A stretch of DNA of 64,000 bases from an uncultured Rhodobacterales bacterium (GTDB lineage: Bacteria > Pseudomonadota > Alphaproteobacteria > Rhodobacterales > Rhodobacteraceae): assembly GCA_903873585.1 (NCBI GenBank), contig CAIQOV010000012.1, positions 1 through 64,000 on the forward strand, given 5' to 3'. The notes beneath the pieces are model-generated. The model was not told the origin of the DNA, did no database searches, and saw nothing but the letters and a program-made list of their open reading frames with translations. Positions within the stretch are counted from its first letter, which is position 1; each line of letters begins with the position of its first letter. A program made the translations under genes and the position numbers. Positions 27,279-37,833 of the stretch are shown here, in pieces.

Positions 27279-27974
27279 TTAGATAAGGTTGACCCATGCG
27301 CGCGCCAGCATCAGGCCGTGGGCGTCGGCTTGGATGCCTTGGGTGATTTCACGCTGCGGCAGCACTTCGGCCCAGCCTTGGTGCATTTTTTCGCTAAGTT
27401 CGGGGAAGGTGCGCGCCCAATCGCGGGCCACAGCGCGCGAGGCTTCGAAATGGAACTGCATCCCGTAGCCAGCGCGGCCATGGCGAAAGCATTGCACGCC
27501 CGCGACAGGCGAGGTGGCAAGGTGTGTTGTGTTGGGGGGCAGGGTGAAGGTGTCGGAATGCCATTCGAAAATGTCGAATTGATCGGGCAGGGCACTTAGG
27601 ACCGGATCAAGGCGTGCTTCGGGGCGCAAGCTTACGGGGCACCAGCCGAATTCCTGCGCAATGCCCAAGTGGTTTTGCGCGCCCAAGCCGCGCGCAAACA
27701 CCTGTGCGCCAAGGCAGATGCCCAAGACGGCGATATCTGCCGCAGCACTTTGCGCCATCAGCGCACCCAAGCGGGCCAAGTAGGGGTGAGTGTGATCATC
27801 CAGCGCAGACTGCTCACCGCCAAAGCTGATCAGCGCATCAAAGCTGCCACCTTCCGGCAATACCCCATCGCGAAAGGGTCGGTACACATCGACCAGCGCC
27901 CCCACCTCGTGCAGGGCCACGCCGACCTGCCCGTGATGGGTGATCTTGGTATTTTCCACAATCGCAACCCGCAT
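27279..27974 (-). CDS. Type 1 glutamine amidotransferase
   Basis: A 231-residue class I glutaminase domain resembling the GuaA amidotransferase half. The nucleophile Cys sits in VLGICLGAQVFA near residue 87, and the His of GMQFHFEAS near 172 completes the dyad. Stand-alone members transfer ammonia from glutamine to unknown acceptors or hydrolyse gamma-glutamyl bonds. It is divergent from guaB, which also belongs to GMP synthesis, but this protein lacks the ATP-pyrophosphatase part, so it is not GMP synthase itself. Confidence 0.84.
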   Translation of the reverse strand: MRVAIVENTKITHHGQVGVALHEVGALVDVYRPFRDGVLPEGGSFDALISFGGEQSALDDHTHPYLARLGALMAQSAAADIAVLGICLGAQVFARGLGAQNHLGIAQEFGWCPVSLRPEARLDPVLSALPDQFDIFEWHSDTFTLPPNTTHLATSPVAGVQCFRHGRAGYGMQFHFEASRAVARDWARTFPELSEKMHQGWAEVLPQREITQGIQADAHGLMLARAWVNLI

Positions 27975-28031
27975 CGCCCAACCTTTCGCAAATCCGTGCC
28001 GAACACTCTTGCCATTCCACGCGCGAAGTGA

Positions 28032-29531
<1,500 letters not shown>

Positions 29532-29576
29532 GATCATCTTTGGCGTCTTGCCATATCGCCTAAGGAGCTTGTCCCC

Positions 29577-30725
29577 ATGACCCCAGCCGCCCGCCTGTCT
29601 GCCGCGATTGAGGTCTTGGAGGCGATCCTTTCGGGCCAAGCGCCCGAGGGTGTTTTGACCAATTGGGGCCGTGCGAACCGCTATGCGGGCTCAGGCGACA
29701 GGGCGGGTATGCGCGATCTTGTCTATGATGCGCTGCGGTGCAGGGCGTCTTATGCAGCCCTTGGCGGCGGGCTGACGGGGCGCGGCTTGGTGCTGGGCTT
29801 GGTGCGGGCGCAAGGCGGCGATGTAAGTGCGCTGTTTTGCGGCGAAGGCCATGCGCCTGCGCCGGTGACGCCGCGCGATGATGGCCATGAACCGCAAGGC
29901 TATGACGCGGTGGATTGCCCGCCTTGGTTGGGGCCACGGCTGGAAGCGAGCTTGGGCGCTGAGTTTGCCCCAACATTGCGCGCCTTGCAAAGCCGCGCGC
30001 CGGTGTTCTTGCGCGTCAATCTGGCGCGCACCCCGCGCGAGGATGCGGCGGCGGTTTTGGCCCAAGACGGCATTGCGACAGCGCCCGTCTCTTGGGTGCA
30101 TACCGCCCTAGAGGTCACGCAAAACGCGCGCAAAGTGCAAACGAGTGTGGCCTATCAAACAGGTCTGGTTGAACTGCAAGACGCCTCTAGCCAAGCGGTG
30201 GTGGCGGGGCTTTACCTCACCCCGAACATGAAGGTCTTAGACTATTGCGCCGGAGGGGGCGGCAAAGCGCTGGCCTTGGCGGCGCGGGGGGCGAAAGTTT
30301 GGGCGCATGATGCCTTTCCTGCGCGGATGTCAGACCTGCCCACACGCGCGGCCCGCGCGGGCCAGCGCATCATGATCACCGCCCAGCCTGCCGAAACCAA
30401 GCCCTATGACGTTGTGCTGACCGATGTGCCCTGTTCAGGGTCGGGGTCATGGCGGCGCGATCCGGCGGGCAAATGGGCATTAAGCGCGGCGCGCTTGGCC
30501 GAAGTGATTGCCCTGCAAGCCCAGATCATGGACGAAGCCGCCCCCCTTGTGCGCCACGGCGGAACGCTGGCCTATGCCACCTGCTCGCTCTTGGCCGAAG
30601 AGAACGAAGCGCAGGTTGCAGCGTTCTTGCACCGCCACAGCGGATGGGTGGCCAAAACCCAAAGGCGCTTTACGCCTTTGACGGGGGGCGATGGGTTTTT
30701 CTTGGCGACCTTGACGCGCACCTAG
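29577..30725 (+). CDS. RsmB-like RNA cytosine-C5 methyltransferase
   Basis: A 382-residue SAM-dependent methyltransferase of the RsmB/Nop2/Sun family, which makes 5-methylcytosine in rRNA. The SAM motif reads VLDYCAGGGGKALALAA near residue 220. The two catalytic cysteines are in DVPCSGSGSWRRDP (motif IV) and YATCSLLAEEN (motif VI). The N-terminal NusB-like region is present but short. An AAGGAGC ribosome site lies upstream. It follows guaB closely and is probably in the same transcript. Confidence 0.9.
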   Translation: MTPAARLSAAIEVLEAILSGQAPEGVLTNWGRANRYAGSGDRAGMRDLVYDALRCRASYAALGGGLTGRGLVLGLVRAQGGDVSALFCGEGHAPAPVTPRDDGHEPQGYDAVDCPPWLGPRLEASLGAEFAPTLRALQSRAPVFLRVNLARTPREDAAAVLAQDGIATAPVSWVHTALEVTQNARKVQTSVAYQTGLVELQDASSQAVVAGLYLTPNMKVLDYCAGGGGKALALAARGAKVWAHDAFPARMSDLPTRAARAGQRIMITAQPAETKPYDVVLTDVPCSGSGSWRRDPAGKWALSAARLAEVIALQAQIMDEAAPLVRHGGTLAYATCSLLAEENEAQVAAFLHRHSGWVAKTQRRFTPLTGGDGFFLATLTRT

Positions 30726-30785
30726 GGGCCTGAAGTGGGTTAGGCGTTGTCTTGGGCGCATTTCTTCGGCACAAGTCAGGGACAG

Positions 30786-30801
30786 TTAAGACAGATTTAA
30801 C
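30786..30801 (+). promoter_or_regulatory. Candidate CtrA-binding site upstream of cckA
   Basis: A full match to the CtrA consensus TTAA-N7-TTAAC (TTAA at 30786-30789, seven bases, TTAAC at 30797-30801), 35 bases before the proposed cckA start. Because CckA drives CtrA phosphorylation, this suggests feedback. It is a sequence match only. Confidence 0.55.
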
Positions 30802-30836
30802 ACTTTCCAAGTGATTGTACGGCAAGGTGGTTCCCG

Positions 30837-33143
30837 TTGGGGGGTAAGGTGATCGGTTCGATTGTGAACCCAAGCAAACTGTTTGCGCGCAAGCTTTGGC
30901 TGTCGCCGTCAGGCTGGCTGTTGGGGGCTGCGCTGATCAGTGGTCTGGTGTTGGTGTCAACCCCCTTGCCGATGACGCGGGCTGCGGCTGGCAGTGCGGC
31001 TTTGACTTTTTGCTTTTTGATCTTCGGCCTAAAGCTGCGCCATAGCGCGCAAGGCAGGGCAAACGCGCAAGCGCTGCGATCTTTGCACCAAGTTGTCGGC
31101 CACGATCCGGATGCTTGCGTGTTGACCGATCAGAGCGGCGTGATCTTGTACGCAAACCGTGCCGCCGAAGACCGCATGGCAGCCCCTTTGGGGGCGCCCC
31201 TTGCCGCAGCATTGCAGGTGCATTTCGCCTCTCCGGCGGCGGTGATGTTTCGGCTGCAACGGCGCATCGCGGCCGACGGTTTTGCCCAAGAACAGGTGGT
31301 CAGCGCCAGCGGGCATCTGCGCCTGTCAGCGCATCAGATGGCCCCCGACAGGCATTTGTGGCGCTTGGCAGCGGTGGGGGTCGGCCCCGCCTTTGGCTAT
31401 AGCGTCGATGGGTTAAGCCTGCCCGTCGTGTTTGCCACGCCTGAGGGCCACGTGCTTTACGCCAATGCCGCACTGGTGCAACTGCTGGGCCTTGTGCCTG
31501 AGCGGTTAGAGCAGGTCTTTGCCACGCCCAACCCAAGCTCTGGCGAAGAGGTTGACATCTTGGCCCCGCACGGACCGACCCGCGCGGTTGTGGCGCAGGG
31601 CGTGGGCCCCAATGCCCGACGCGAAATCTACCTTCTGCCCCCCATGCCAGACCAATCTGCGCCCTTGCCCTTGGCAGAGTTTGAAACCGTGCCCGTGCCT
31701 TTGGCCAAGTTCACCGCCAAGGGCCAGTTGGCCGTGGCCAATGCCGCCGCCCGCAGCCTGTTGCAGATGGCCGATGCAACGGGTGCGATGTTTCACGACC
31801 TGTTCGAAGGCTTGGGTCGCCCCGTGGCTGATTGGCTGGATGACATCGTCCAAGACCGCAGCCCCACAAGGTCAGAGGTGTTGCGCGCGCGTGGGCTAGA
31901 GGGTGAGGTGTTCTTGCAAGTCACCCTGCGCCGTATCACCGAAGGCGGCCAGCGCAGCGTTTTGGCGGTGCTGCAAGATGCAACCGCGCTCAAAACGCTA
32001 GAGGCGCAGTTTGTGCAAAGCCAGAAAATGCAGGCCATTGGCCAGTTGGCAGGTGGTGTCGCGCATGATTTCAACAATCTTTTGACAGCCATTTCAGGGC
32101 ATTGCGACCTGTTGTTGCTGCGCCACAATCGCGAAGATTTCGACTATGCCGATCTGGTGCAAATTCACCAAAACGCCAACCGCGCGGCGGCTTTGGTCAA
32201 CCAGCTTTTGGCCTTTTCGCGCAAGCAAACGCTTAAACCAGAACGGTTGGATCTGGCGGATCTTCTGTCAGACCTTGCGCATTTGCTCAACCGTTTGGTA
32301 GGCGAAAAGGTGCAGTTGCACTTAACCCACGCGCATGGTTTGGGCGCGATCAGGGCTGACAAGCGCCAGTTGGAACAGGTGCTGATGAACCTTGTGGTCA
32401 ACGCGCGCGATGCTATGCCTTTGGGCGGGGCGATCAAGATCACCAGCCAAGCGGTCAGCCTGACCGCCCCGCTTGCGCGCGACAATGCCACAGTGCCTGT
32501 GGGCGACTATGCCGTGATCCATGTGGCCGATACCGGCACGGGCATTGCAGCTGATGTGCTGACCAAGATTTTCGAACCCTTCTACACCACCAAGAAACTG
32601 GGTGAAGGCACGGGTTTGGGTCTGTCGACCGCCTACGGCATCGTCAAACAATCGGGCGGGTTTATCTTTGTCGATTCCGTTTTGGGGCAGGGGACAGAGT
32701 TTCATCTGTACTTTCCCCTGCACACCGGCCCGATAGAAGCGGTCCCTCCACAGCTTGCGCGGGTGGTTCTGCGCCAAGGCGAAGGCGTGGTGCTTTTGGT
32801 GGAAGATGAGGCCCCTGTGCGCGCCTTTGCCAGCCGTGCGCTGCGCCTGCGCGGCTATACCGTGCTAGAGGCGGCAACGGCCGAAGACGCGCTGACCACT
32901 TTGGCCGACCCTGACCTGCATGTTGATTTGTTCGTCACCGATGTGGTGATGCCGGGCTTGGATGGCCCCACTTGGGTGACGCGCGCCCTGCAAGATCGCC
33001 CCCATGTGAAGGTCATCTTCATGTCAGGCTATGCCGAAGAGGCCCTGTCCGAAACCCAAGCGCGCATTCCCAATTCGGTCTTTCTGGCCAAACCCTTTTC
33101 CTTGGGCGACCTGACAGCCACTGTGCAAGCGCAGTTGCAATAG
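30837..33143 (+). CDS. cckA: CckA-type hybrid sensor histidine kinase
   Basis: A hybrid kinase of about 768 residues. Two membrane segments lie at about 20-62; PAS-like domains follow (ACVLTDQSGVILYANRAAED near 95, and another near 190-300). The H box is AIGQLAGGVAHDFNNLLTAI near residue 410. The ATPase domain shows GEGTGLGLSTAYGIVKQSGG. A C-terminal receiver has its Asp in DLFVTDVVMPGLDG near residue 705. The domain order and H box match CckA, which phosphorylates CtrA through ChpT. The start is uncertain: a TTG at 30837 has AAGGTGG at good distance; GTGs at 30849 and 30864 are alternatives. Confidence 0.87.
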   Translation: MGGKVIGSIVNPSKLFARKLWLSPSGWLLGAALISGLVLVSTPLPMTRAAAGSAALTFCFLIFGLKLRHSAQGRANAQALRSLHQVVGHDPDACVLTDQSGVILYANRAAEDRMAAPLGAPLAAALQVHFASPAAVMFRLQRRIAADGFAQEQVVSASGHLRLSAHQMAPDRHLWRLAAVGVGPAFGYSVDGLSLPVVFATPEGHVLYANAALVQLLGLVPERLEQVFATPNPSSGEEVDILAPHGPTRAVVAQGVGPNARREIYLLPPMPDQSAPLPLAEFETVPVPLAKFTAKGQLAVANAAARSLLQMADATGAMFHDLFEGLGRPVADWLDDIVQDRSPTRSEVLRARGLEGEVFLQVTLRRITEGGQRSVLAVLQDATALKTLEAQFVQSQKMQAIGQLAGGVAHDFNNLLTAISGHCDLLLLRHNREDFDYADLVQIHQNANRAAALVNQLLAFSRKQTLKPERLDLADLLSDLAHLLNRLVGEKVQLHLTHAHGLGAIRADKRQLEQVLMNLVVNARDAMPLGGAIKITSQAVSLTAPLARDNATVPVGDYAVIHVADTGTGIAADVLTKIFEPFYTTKKLGEGTGLGLSTAYGIVKQSGGFIFVDSVLGQGTEFHLYFPLHTGPIEAVPPQLARVVLRQGEGVVLLVEDEAPVRAFASRALRLRGYTVLEAATAEDALTTLADPDLHVDLFVTDVVMPGLDGPTWVTRALQDRPHVKVIFMSGYAEEALSETQARIPNSVFLAKPFSLGDLTATVQAQLQ

Positions 33144-33147
33144 CGCC

Positions 33148-33894
33148 TTAGCGCACGCCTTCGATCGGCCCCGTGGCGCGCCCGTGGATGAACTGTTGCA
33201 GATAAGGGTCTGGCGCTGCATCCATTTCGCCCACAGGCCCGCTCCACCGGATCACGCCGTCATGCAGCATCGCCACTTGGTCAGCAATGGCGCGCACGGA
33301 TGACATATCATGCGTGATCGTCATGGCGGTTGACCCCATTTCCACCACAATTTCGCGGATCAAAGCGTTGATCACGCCTGACATGATCGGGTCAAGGCCG
33401 GTGGTGGGTTCGTCAAAAAAGATCACTTCGGGGTTGGCCGCAATCGCGCGCGCCAGCCCAACACGCTTTTGCATACCCCCCGACAATTCGCCCGGAAACA
33501 GATCAGCGACCGAAGGCTTCAGCCCCACACGGCGCAGTTTTTCAATCGCCACCGCACGCGCTTGATCTTTGGGCATCGCCGCAGGCCCGCGCAGCAGGCG
33601 AAAGGCAACATTCTCCCACACCCGAAGCGAGTCAAACAGCGCACCGCCTTGAAACAACATGCCAAACCGCGCCAGAAAGGCGTCACGGTCGCCGCGCGTC
33701 ACATCTTGCCCCTCTAGCGTGATCGTGCCTGCATCGGGCTTTACCAACCCCAGCACGCATTTCAGCAGCACCGACTTGCCCGTGCCGGACCCGCCGATGA
33801 TCACCATGCTTTGCCCCTTGGCAATCGTTAGATCCACCCCGCGCAGCACGCGGTTGGGGCCGAAGGATTTGTGCACGCCCGATAAGGTGATCAT
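33148..33894 (-). CDS. mlaF: ABC transporter ATP-binding protein, MlaF type
   Basis: A 248-residue ATPase of the retrograde phospholipid transport system. Walker A is IIGGSGTGKSVLLK near residue 36, the signature is ELSGGMQKRVGLARAI near 140, and Walker B is VIFFDEPTTGLDP near 162. The ATG at 33894 overlaps the mlaE stop by 4 bases; longer frames lie inside mlaE and are not MlaF-like. No mlaD, mlaC or mlaB gene is adjacent; these must lie elsewhere if the system is complete. The order is alr-mlaE-mlaF, all overlapping. Confidence 0.92.
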   Translation of the reverse strand: MITLSGVHKSFGPNRVLRGVDLTIAKGQSMVIIGGSGTGKSVLLKCVLGLVKPDAGTITLEGQDVTRGDRDAFLARFGMLFQGGALFDSLRVWENVAFRLLRGPAAMPKDQARAVAIEKLRRVGLKPSVADLFPGELSGGMQKRVGLARAIAANPEVIFFDEPTTGLDPIMSGVINALIREIVVEMGSTAMTITHDMSSVRAIADQVAMLHDGVIRWSGPVGEMDAAPDPYLQQFIHGRATGPIEGVR

Positions 33895-34670
33895 GATGTG
33901 AAAAACATCCCCGTCAGCACATAATTCGCAGCCAGTATCATGACCGATGCCGCAACAACCGCAGCCTTGGTCGCAGCCCCCACGCCTTGCGCGCCGCGCC
34001 CCGAATTCATGCCGAAATAGCAGCCCATCAAGGCCACGATAAAGCCAAAGACAGCGCCTTTGACCAAGCCTGATCCCACATCCCAGAACTCTAGAAAATC
34101 GGTGGTGTTCTTCAGATAGGTGGCCGAATTGAACCCCAGTTTGGTGATCCCCACCAGCCAACCGCCTGAAATGCCAATGCTATCGCCCACCGCCACCAGC
34201 AAAGGCACAGCAAGTGTTGCGGCCAGTACGCGCGGCACGGTCAGGTATTTCATCGGATGGGTCGACAGCGTGACCAAGGCGTCAATCTGTTCGGTCACTT
34301 TCATCGTGCCAATCTCGGCCGCGATAGACGATGCCACCCGTGCGGCCACCATCAACCCGCCCAAAACCGGCCCCAATTCGCGCGCCATGCCGATGGCAAC
34401 GATTTGGGGCACCACGGCTTCGGCACTAAAGCGCGCCCCGCCGGAATAGATCTGCAAGGCCAGCGCCCCACCGGTGAAAAACGCTGTAAGTCCCACGACA
34501 GGCAGGGAAAACCAGCCGATTTGCAGCAGGGCTATGGCGAATTCGCGCCCATAAAACGGCGGGGTGACCATGTGGCGCAGCGTGTCTGCCCCAAACAGCG
34601 TGACACGGCCAAAGGCGGCCAGAACGGCCAGAACGGGGCGGCCTATTTGGGCAAGAAGGCGGGCGATCAT
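33891..34670 (-). CDS. mlaE: ABC transporter permease, MlaE type
   Basis: A 259-residue inner-membrane permease. Family landmarks include [27 protein letters not shown] near residue 50 (shown here as [20 protein letters not shown]), [13 protein letters not shown] seen as [18 protein letters not shown] near 95, and [14 protein letters not shown] near 117. It has five or so hydrophobic segments. With MlaF it would move phospholipids between the membranes. The start ATG overlaps the alr stop and its stop overlaps the mlaF start. Confidence 0.92.
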   Translation of the reverse strand: MIARLLAQIGRPVLAVLAAFGRVTLFGADTLRHMVTPPFYGREFAIALLQIGWFSLPVVGLTAFFTGGALALQIYSGGARFSAEAVVPQIVAIGMARELGPVLGGLMVAARVASSIAAEIGTMKVTEQIDALVTLSTHPMKYLTVPRVLAATLAVPLLVAVGDSIGISGGWLVGITKLGFNSATYLKNTTDFLEFWDVGSGLVKGAVFGFIVALMGCYFGMNSGRGAQGVGAATKAAVVAASVMILAANYVLTGMFFTS

Positions 34671-35716
34671 TCTGGGCTTTCAATGAAACGGCGGTCTAAC
34701 CTTGCAGCCAGACGGGTTAAGATCTCGTATCCGATGGTGCCTGCCACCTCGGCCAAATGGTCTAGAGTTTGATGCGCCCCGATCAGGTCAAGCGCATCGG
34801 GCACATGGGGCAGGTGGGTGACATCGACGGTGATCATATCCATCGACACGCGCCCCACCACAGGGCAGGGCACATCCCCCGCCCAAAGCGTGGCACGCCC
34901 TGACAGTGACCGGATGATCCCATCGGCATAGCCCCCTTGCACGGTGGCGATCAGACTGGGTTGCGGCGCTGTCCATGTGGCAGAATAGCCCACCGTTTCC
35001 CCCGCAGCCACCCTGCGCGTCTGGATCACGGGCAGTGACAGGGCGACCACAGGCTGTGCCGCGCCAAACGGTTGGCCGCCATACAGGCCAATCCCCGGAC
35101 GGGTCAGGTCGAAATGATAGGCTGGCCCCAGCAAGATGCCGCCCGTGGCAGACAGGCTGCGTGGCACGTTCGTGCCATCCGTCATGGCATGAAAATTGGC
35201 CAGTTGGGCGGCGTTCATCGGGTGGAGCGGGTCATCGGCACAGGCCAGATGCGACATCAACAGCTCTGGCCCCGCTTCCAGCACAAAGGGGGCCGCAGCC
35301 TCCCATTCGGCGGGCTCCATGCCAAGGCGGTTCATGCCGGTATCAAGCTGCACACCGAAGGCGTGGCCGGGCAGGGTTTCCAGATGGCGGGTGATTTGGT
35401 CAACCGAGTTTAACATCGGCGTCAGATCACAGTCGCGGATCAGCGCCGCATCCCCCGCCATATGCCCCGACAGCACGTTAATCTGCGGCCCAGCGCCCAG
35501 CGCTTGGCGCGCAAGCTGGCCCTCTTCGGCGGCTGCGACAAAAAACCGCCGCGCACCGGCGCGGGCAAGGCAGCGCACAACGGCTTGCACCCCAAGCCCG
35601 TAGCCATCCGCCTTCACCACCCCCGCCGTCTGCACACCAGTGGCTGACAAACGGTCTAACGCCCGCCAATTGGCGGCCAAAGCGGTCAAATCAAGGGTTA
35701 AGGATGCAACGGCCAT
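34667..35716 (-). CDS. alr: Alanine racemase
   Basis: A 349-residue PLP enzyme that supplies D-alanine for peptidoglycan. The PLP lysine is in [12 protein letters not shown] near residue 35. The second catalytic residue, Tyr, is in the segment [11 protein letters not shown] near 245. Other family motifs are [11 protein letters not shown] near 124 and [13 protein letters not shown] near 290. It is the first gene of alr-mlaE-mlaF, linking cell-wall and outer-membrane lipid functions, and diverges from the P-type ATPase gene. Confidence 0.94.
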   Translation of the reverse strand: MAVASLTLDLTALAANWRALDRLSATGVQTAGVVKADGYGLGVQAVVRCLARAGARRFFVAAAEEGQLARQALGAGPQINVLSGHMAGDAALIRDCDLTPMLNSVDQITRHLETLPGHAFGVQLDTGMNRLGMEPAEWEAAAPFVLEAGPELLMSHLACADDPLHPMNAAQLANFHAMTDGTNVPRSLSATGGILLGPAYHFDLTRPGIGLYGGQPFGAAQPVVALSLPVIQTRRVAAGETVGYSATWTAPQPSLIATVQGGYADGIIRSLSGRATLWAGDVPCPVVGRVSMDMITVDVTHLPHVPDALDLIGAHQTLDHLAEVAGTIGYEILTRLAARLDRRFIESPE

Positions 35717-35830
35717 GCGGGGGTTTTGACACCAAGGCGCGTAGGGTCAAGTCAAAAAGCGCAGCCCTTCGGCGCAAGCCCCCTCGTAAGCGGGGGATGG
35801 CGTGGTTATGTTGGCGGTAAGGAGAAACCC

Positions 35831-37759
35831 ATGCCCCATTCCCAAAACGCTACCGCTCAGTCCGGTCACAGCCACGGCCCTGCGGGGCTTGAAGATATGG
35901 GGTTGGTCTTAACAGGGCTGACGATCTTGGGCCTTGGGATTGCCAGCTTTTCGGCCTTTTTGCTGCCCCTTCCTGAATGGGCTGTGACGGGCGCGCTGGT
36001 TACGGCCTATCTGGCAGGCGGGGTGCCTGCGGGCCTAGAGGCCTTGCGCGAATTGTTTGGCAAGTTTCGTTTGGATATTGACCTGTTGATGGTTGTGGCA
36101 GCCCTTGCCGCTGCCGCCGTGGGTGGGGCTTTGGAAGGGGCGGTGCTTTTGGCGTTGTTCTCGCTATCTGGCACGCTGGAACACCGCGCCTTGGGCAAAG
36201 CCCGCCGCGCGGTGGAAGCGCTGATGGCCCTGCGCGCTGATACCGCCTTGCGGGTGGCGGGCGACACCGTGGTCGAGGTGGCCGTGGCCGATCTGCAACC
36301 GGGCGATCATGTGGTTTTGCGCCCCGGTGCGCGGGTGCCGGTCGATGGGCTGTTGGTAGAAGGCTACGGCGAGATTGACGAAAGCACCATCACCGGCGAA
36401 TCCGTGCCCGTCGCCAAAGAGGTTGGCGCGCAGGTGTATGAGGCAACGGTGAACCTGAACGCGGTGCTAACGATGCAGGTGGCGCGCAGCCTTGATCAAT
36501 CGACCGTGGCGCGGATGATCAAACTGGTGACCGAAGCGCAGGGGATGAAGGCCCCTTCGGAACGCTTCAGCGATTGGTTCGGGCAGCGCTATACCGTGGC
36601 GGTGCTGCTGGGGGCCGTGCTGGCTTACGGTGTCTTGATGTGGCTGGGCACTCCACCGCAACAAGCGCTGTATCAGGCGGCGACGTTGCTGGTGGCAGCC
36701 TCGCCCTGTGCGGTGGTGATCTCGGTGCCGGCGGCGATCTTGTCAGCGCTGTCGGCGGCGGCGCGCGGGGGGGTGCTGTTTAAGGGCGGTGCCGCGCTGG
36801 AACGCTTGGCTGCGGTGAAAACCTTTGCCTTTGACAAAACCGGCACGCTGACAACGGGGCGGGCCGAGGTGACGGGGGTTGTATCGCTGATGGGCGAAGA
36901 GGCAGGGTTCTTGCGCCTGCTGGCCGGCATCGAAGCGCAGTCTGAACACCCCATCGCCGGTGCTTTACGGCGCGAGGTGGCCAAGAGGGGCCACGATCCG
37001 ATCCTTGTCAGTGATGTGTCAACCTCGCCGTCCGAGGGCATCACGGGGCGCGATGAGCAAGGCCCGCTTTGGGCAGGCAACCCGCGCATGGTGCAGCGGA
37101 TGGGGGCGGCGCTGGATCATGCGCTTTTGGCCGAGCTGCAAGCCAGCCCGCAAACCGTGGTTTATCTGGGGCGCGAAGCGCTGGTGTTGGGCGCTATCAG
37201 TGTGGCTGATCAACCCCGCGCCACCGCCCGCCAAGGCATCGCGGCCCTGCGCGCCTCTGGCGTGCGCCAGATCGTGATGATGACCGGCGACCGCCGCGCT
37301 GTGGCGCTGCGCATCGCAGACCAGTTGGGCATATCGCCCCAAGAGGTCCACGCCGACCTTCTGCCGCAAGATAAGGTGGCGCTGGTGGATCAGTTGGCCC
37401 AAAAGGGCGCGGTCGCCTTTGTGGGGGACGGCGTGAACGATGCCGCTGCGCTCGCCCGCGCCGATGTGGGCATTGCGATGGGGGCAGCGGGGTCAGAGGT
37501 TGCCCTGCAAGCCGCCGATGTGGCGCTTTTGTCCGAAGACATGGCCCGCCTTGCCGCCGCCCACCGCTTGGCACGGCGCACCTTGCGCATCATTCGGCAG
37601 AACTTGGTCTTTGCCATCGGGGCGATGCTGGTTTTGGTGACATCTGGCCTGTTCTTCCACCTTCCCCTGCCGCTGGCGGTTTTGGGTCACGAAGGCGGCA
37701 CGCTTTTGGTTGTCCTCAACGGCCTGCGCCTGTTGGCCGACCCGATCCGCACCCCTTAA
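35831..37759 (+). CDS. P1B-4-type heavy-metal P-type ATPase (CoaT/CzcP-like)
   Basis: A 642-residue metal-exporting ATPase. The start has a short His-containing tail (SGHSHG) and no CxxC metal domain. The membrane metal motif is SPC (AASPCAVVISVP near residue 295), the phosphorylation site is FAFDKTGTLT near 333, the hinge is VGDGVNDAAALA near 533 and the last helices contain LGHEGGTLLVVLNGLRLL. SPC with HEGGT marks the P1B-4 subfamily, whose members export cobalt, zinc, cadmium or ferrous iron. The ATG at 35831 has AAGGAG upstream. No regulator is adjacent. Confidence 0.88.
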   Translation: MPHSQNATAQSGHSHGPAGLEDMGLVLTGLTILGLGIASFSAFLLPLPEWAVTGALVTAYLAGGVPAGLEALRELFGKFRLDIDLLMVVAALAAAAVGGALEGAVLLALFSLSGTLEHRALGKARRAVEALMALRADTALRVAGDTVVEVAVADLQPGDHVVLRPGARVPVDGLLVEGYGEIDESTITGESVPVAKEVGAQVYEATVNLNAVLTMQVARSLDQSTVARMIKLVTEAQGMKAPSERFSDWFGQRYTVAVLLGAVLAYGVLMWLGTPPQQALYQAATLLVAASPCAVVISVPAAILSALSAAARGGVLFKGGAALERLAAVKTFAFDKTGTLTTGRAEVTGVVSLMGEEAGFLRLLAGIEAQSEHPIAGALRREVAKRGHDPILVSDVSTSPSEGITGRDEQGPLWAGNPRMVQRMGAALDHALLAELQASPQTVVYLGREALVLGAISVADQPRATARQGIAALRASGVRQIVMMTGDRRAVALRIADQLGISPQEVHADLLPQDKVALVDQLAQKGAVAFVGDGVNDAAALARADVGIAMGAAGSEVALQAADVALLSEDMARLAAAHRLARRTLRIIRQNLVFAIGAMLVLVTSGLFFHLPLPLAVLGHEGGTLLVVLNGLRLLADPIRTP

Positions 37760-37778
37760 AACCGCCCCCCCTTTTTGC

Positions 37779-37808
37779 CCTTTCATACGTGCCCAAATAT
37801 CCCGGGGT
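37779..37808 (-). repeat. Dispersed intergenic element, copy F
   Basis: Minus-strand orientation: a GGGGCGCTGCCCC hairpin region leads into the core GATATTTGGGCAC plus GTATGAAA, then a G-rich stretch. It lies between the converging P-type ATPase and xdhC-like genes. Confidence 0.75.
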
Positions 37809-37833
37809 CCGGGGCAGCGCCCCGAAAGCACCA

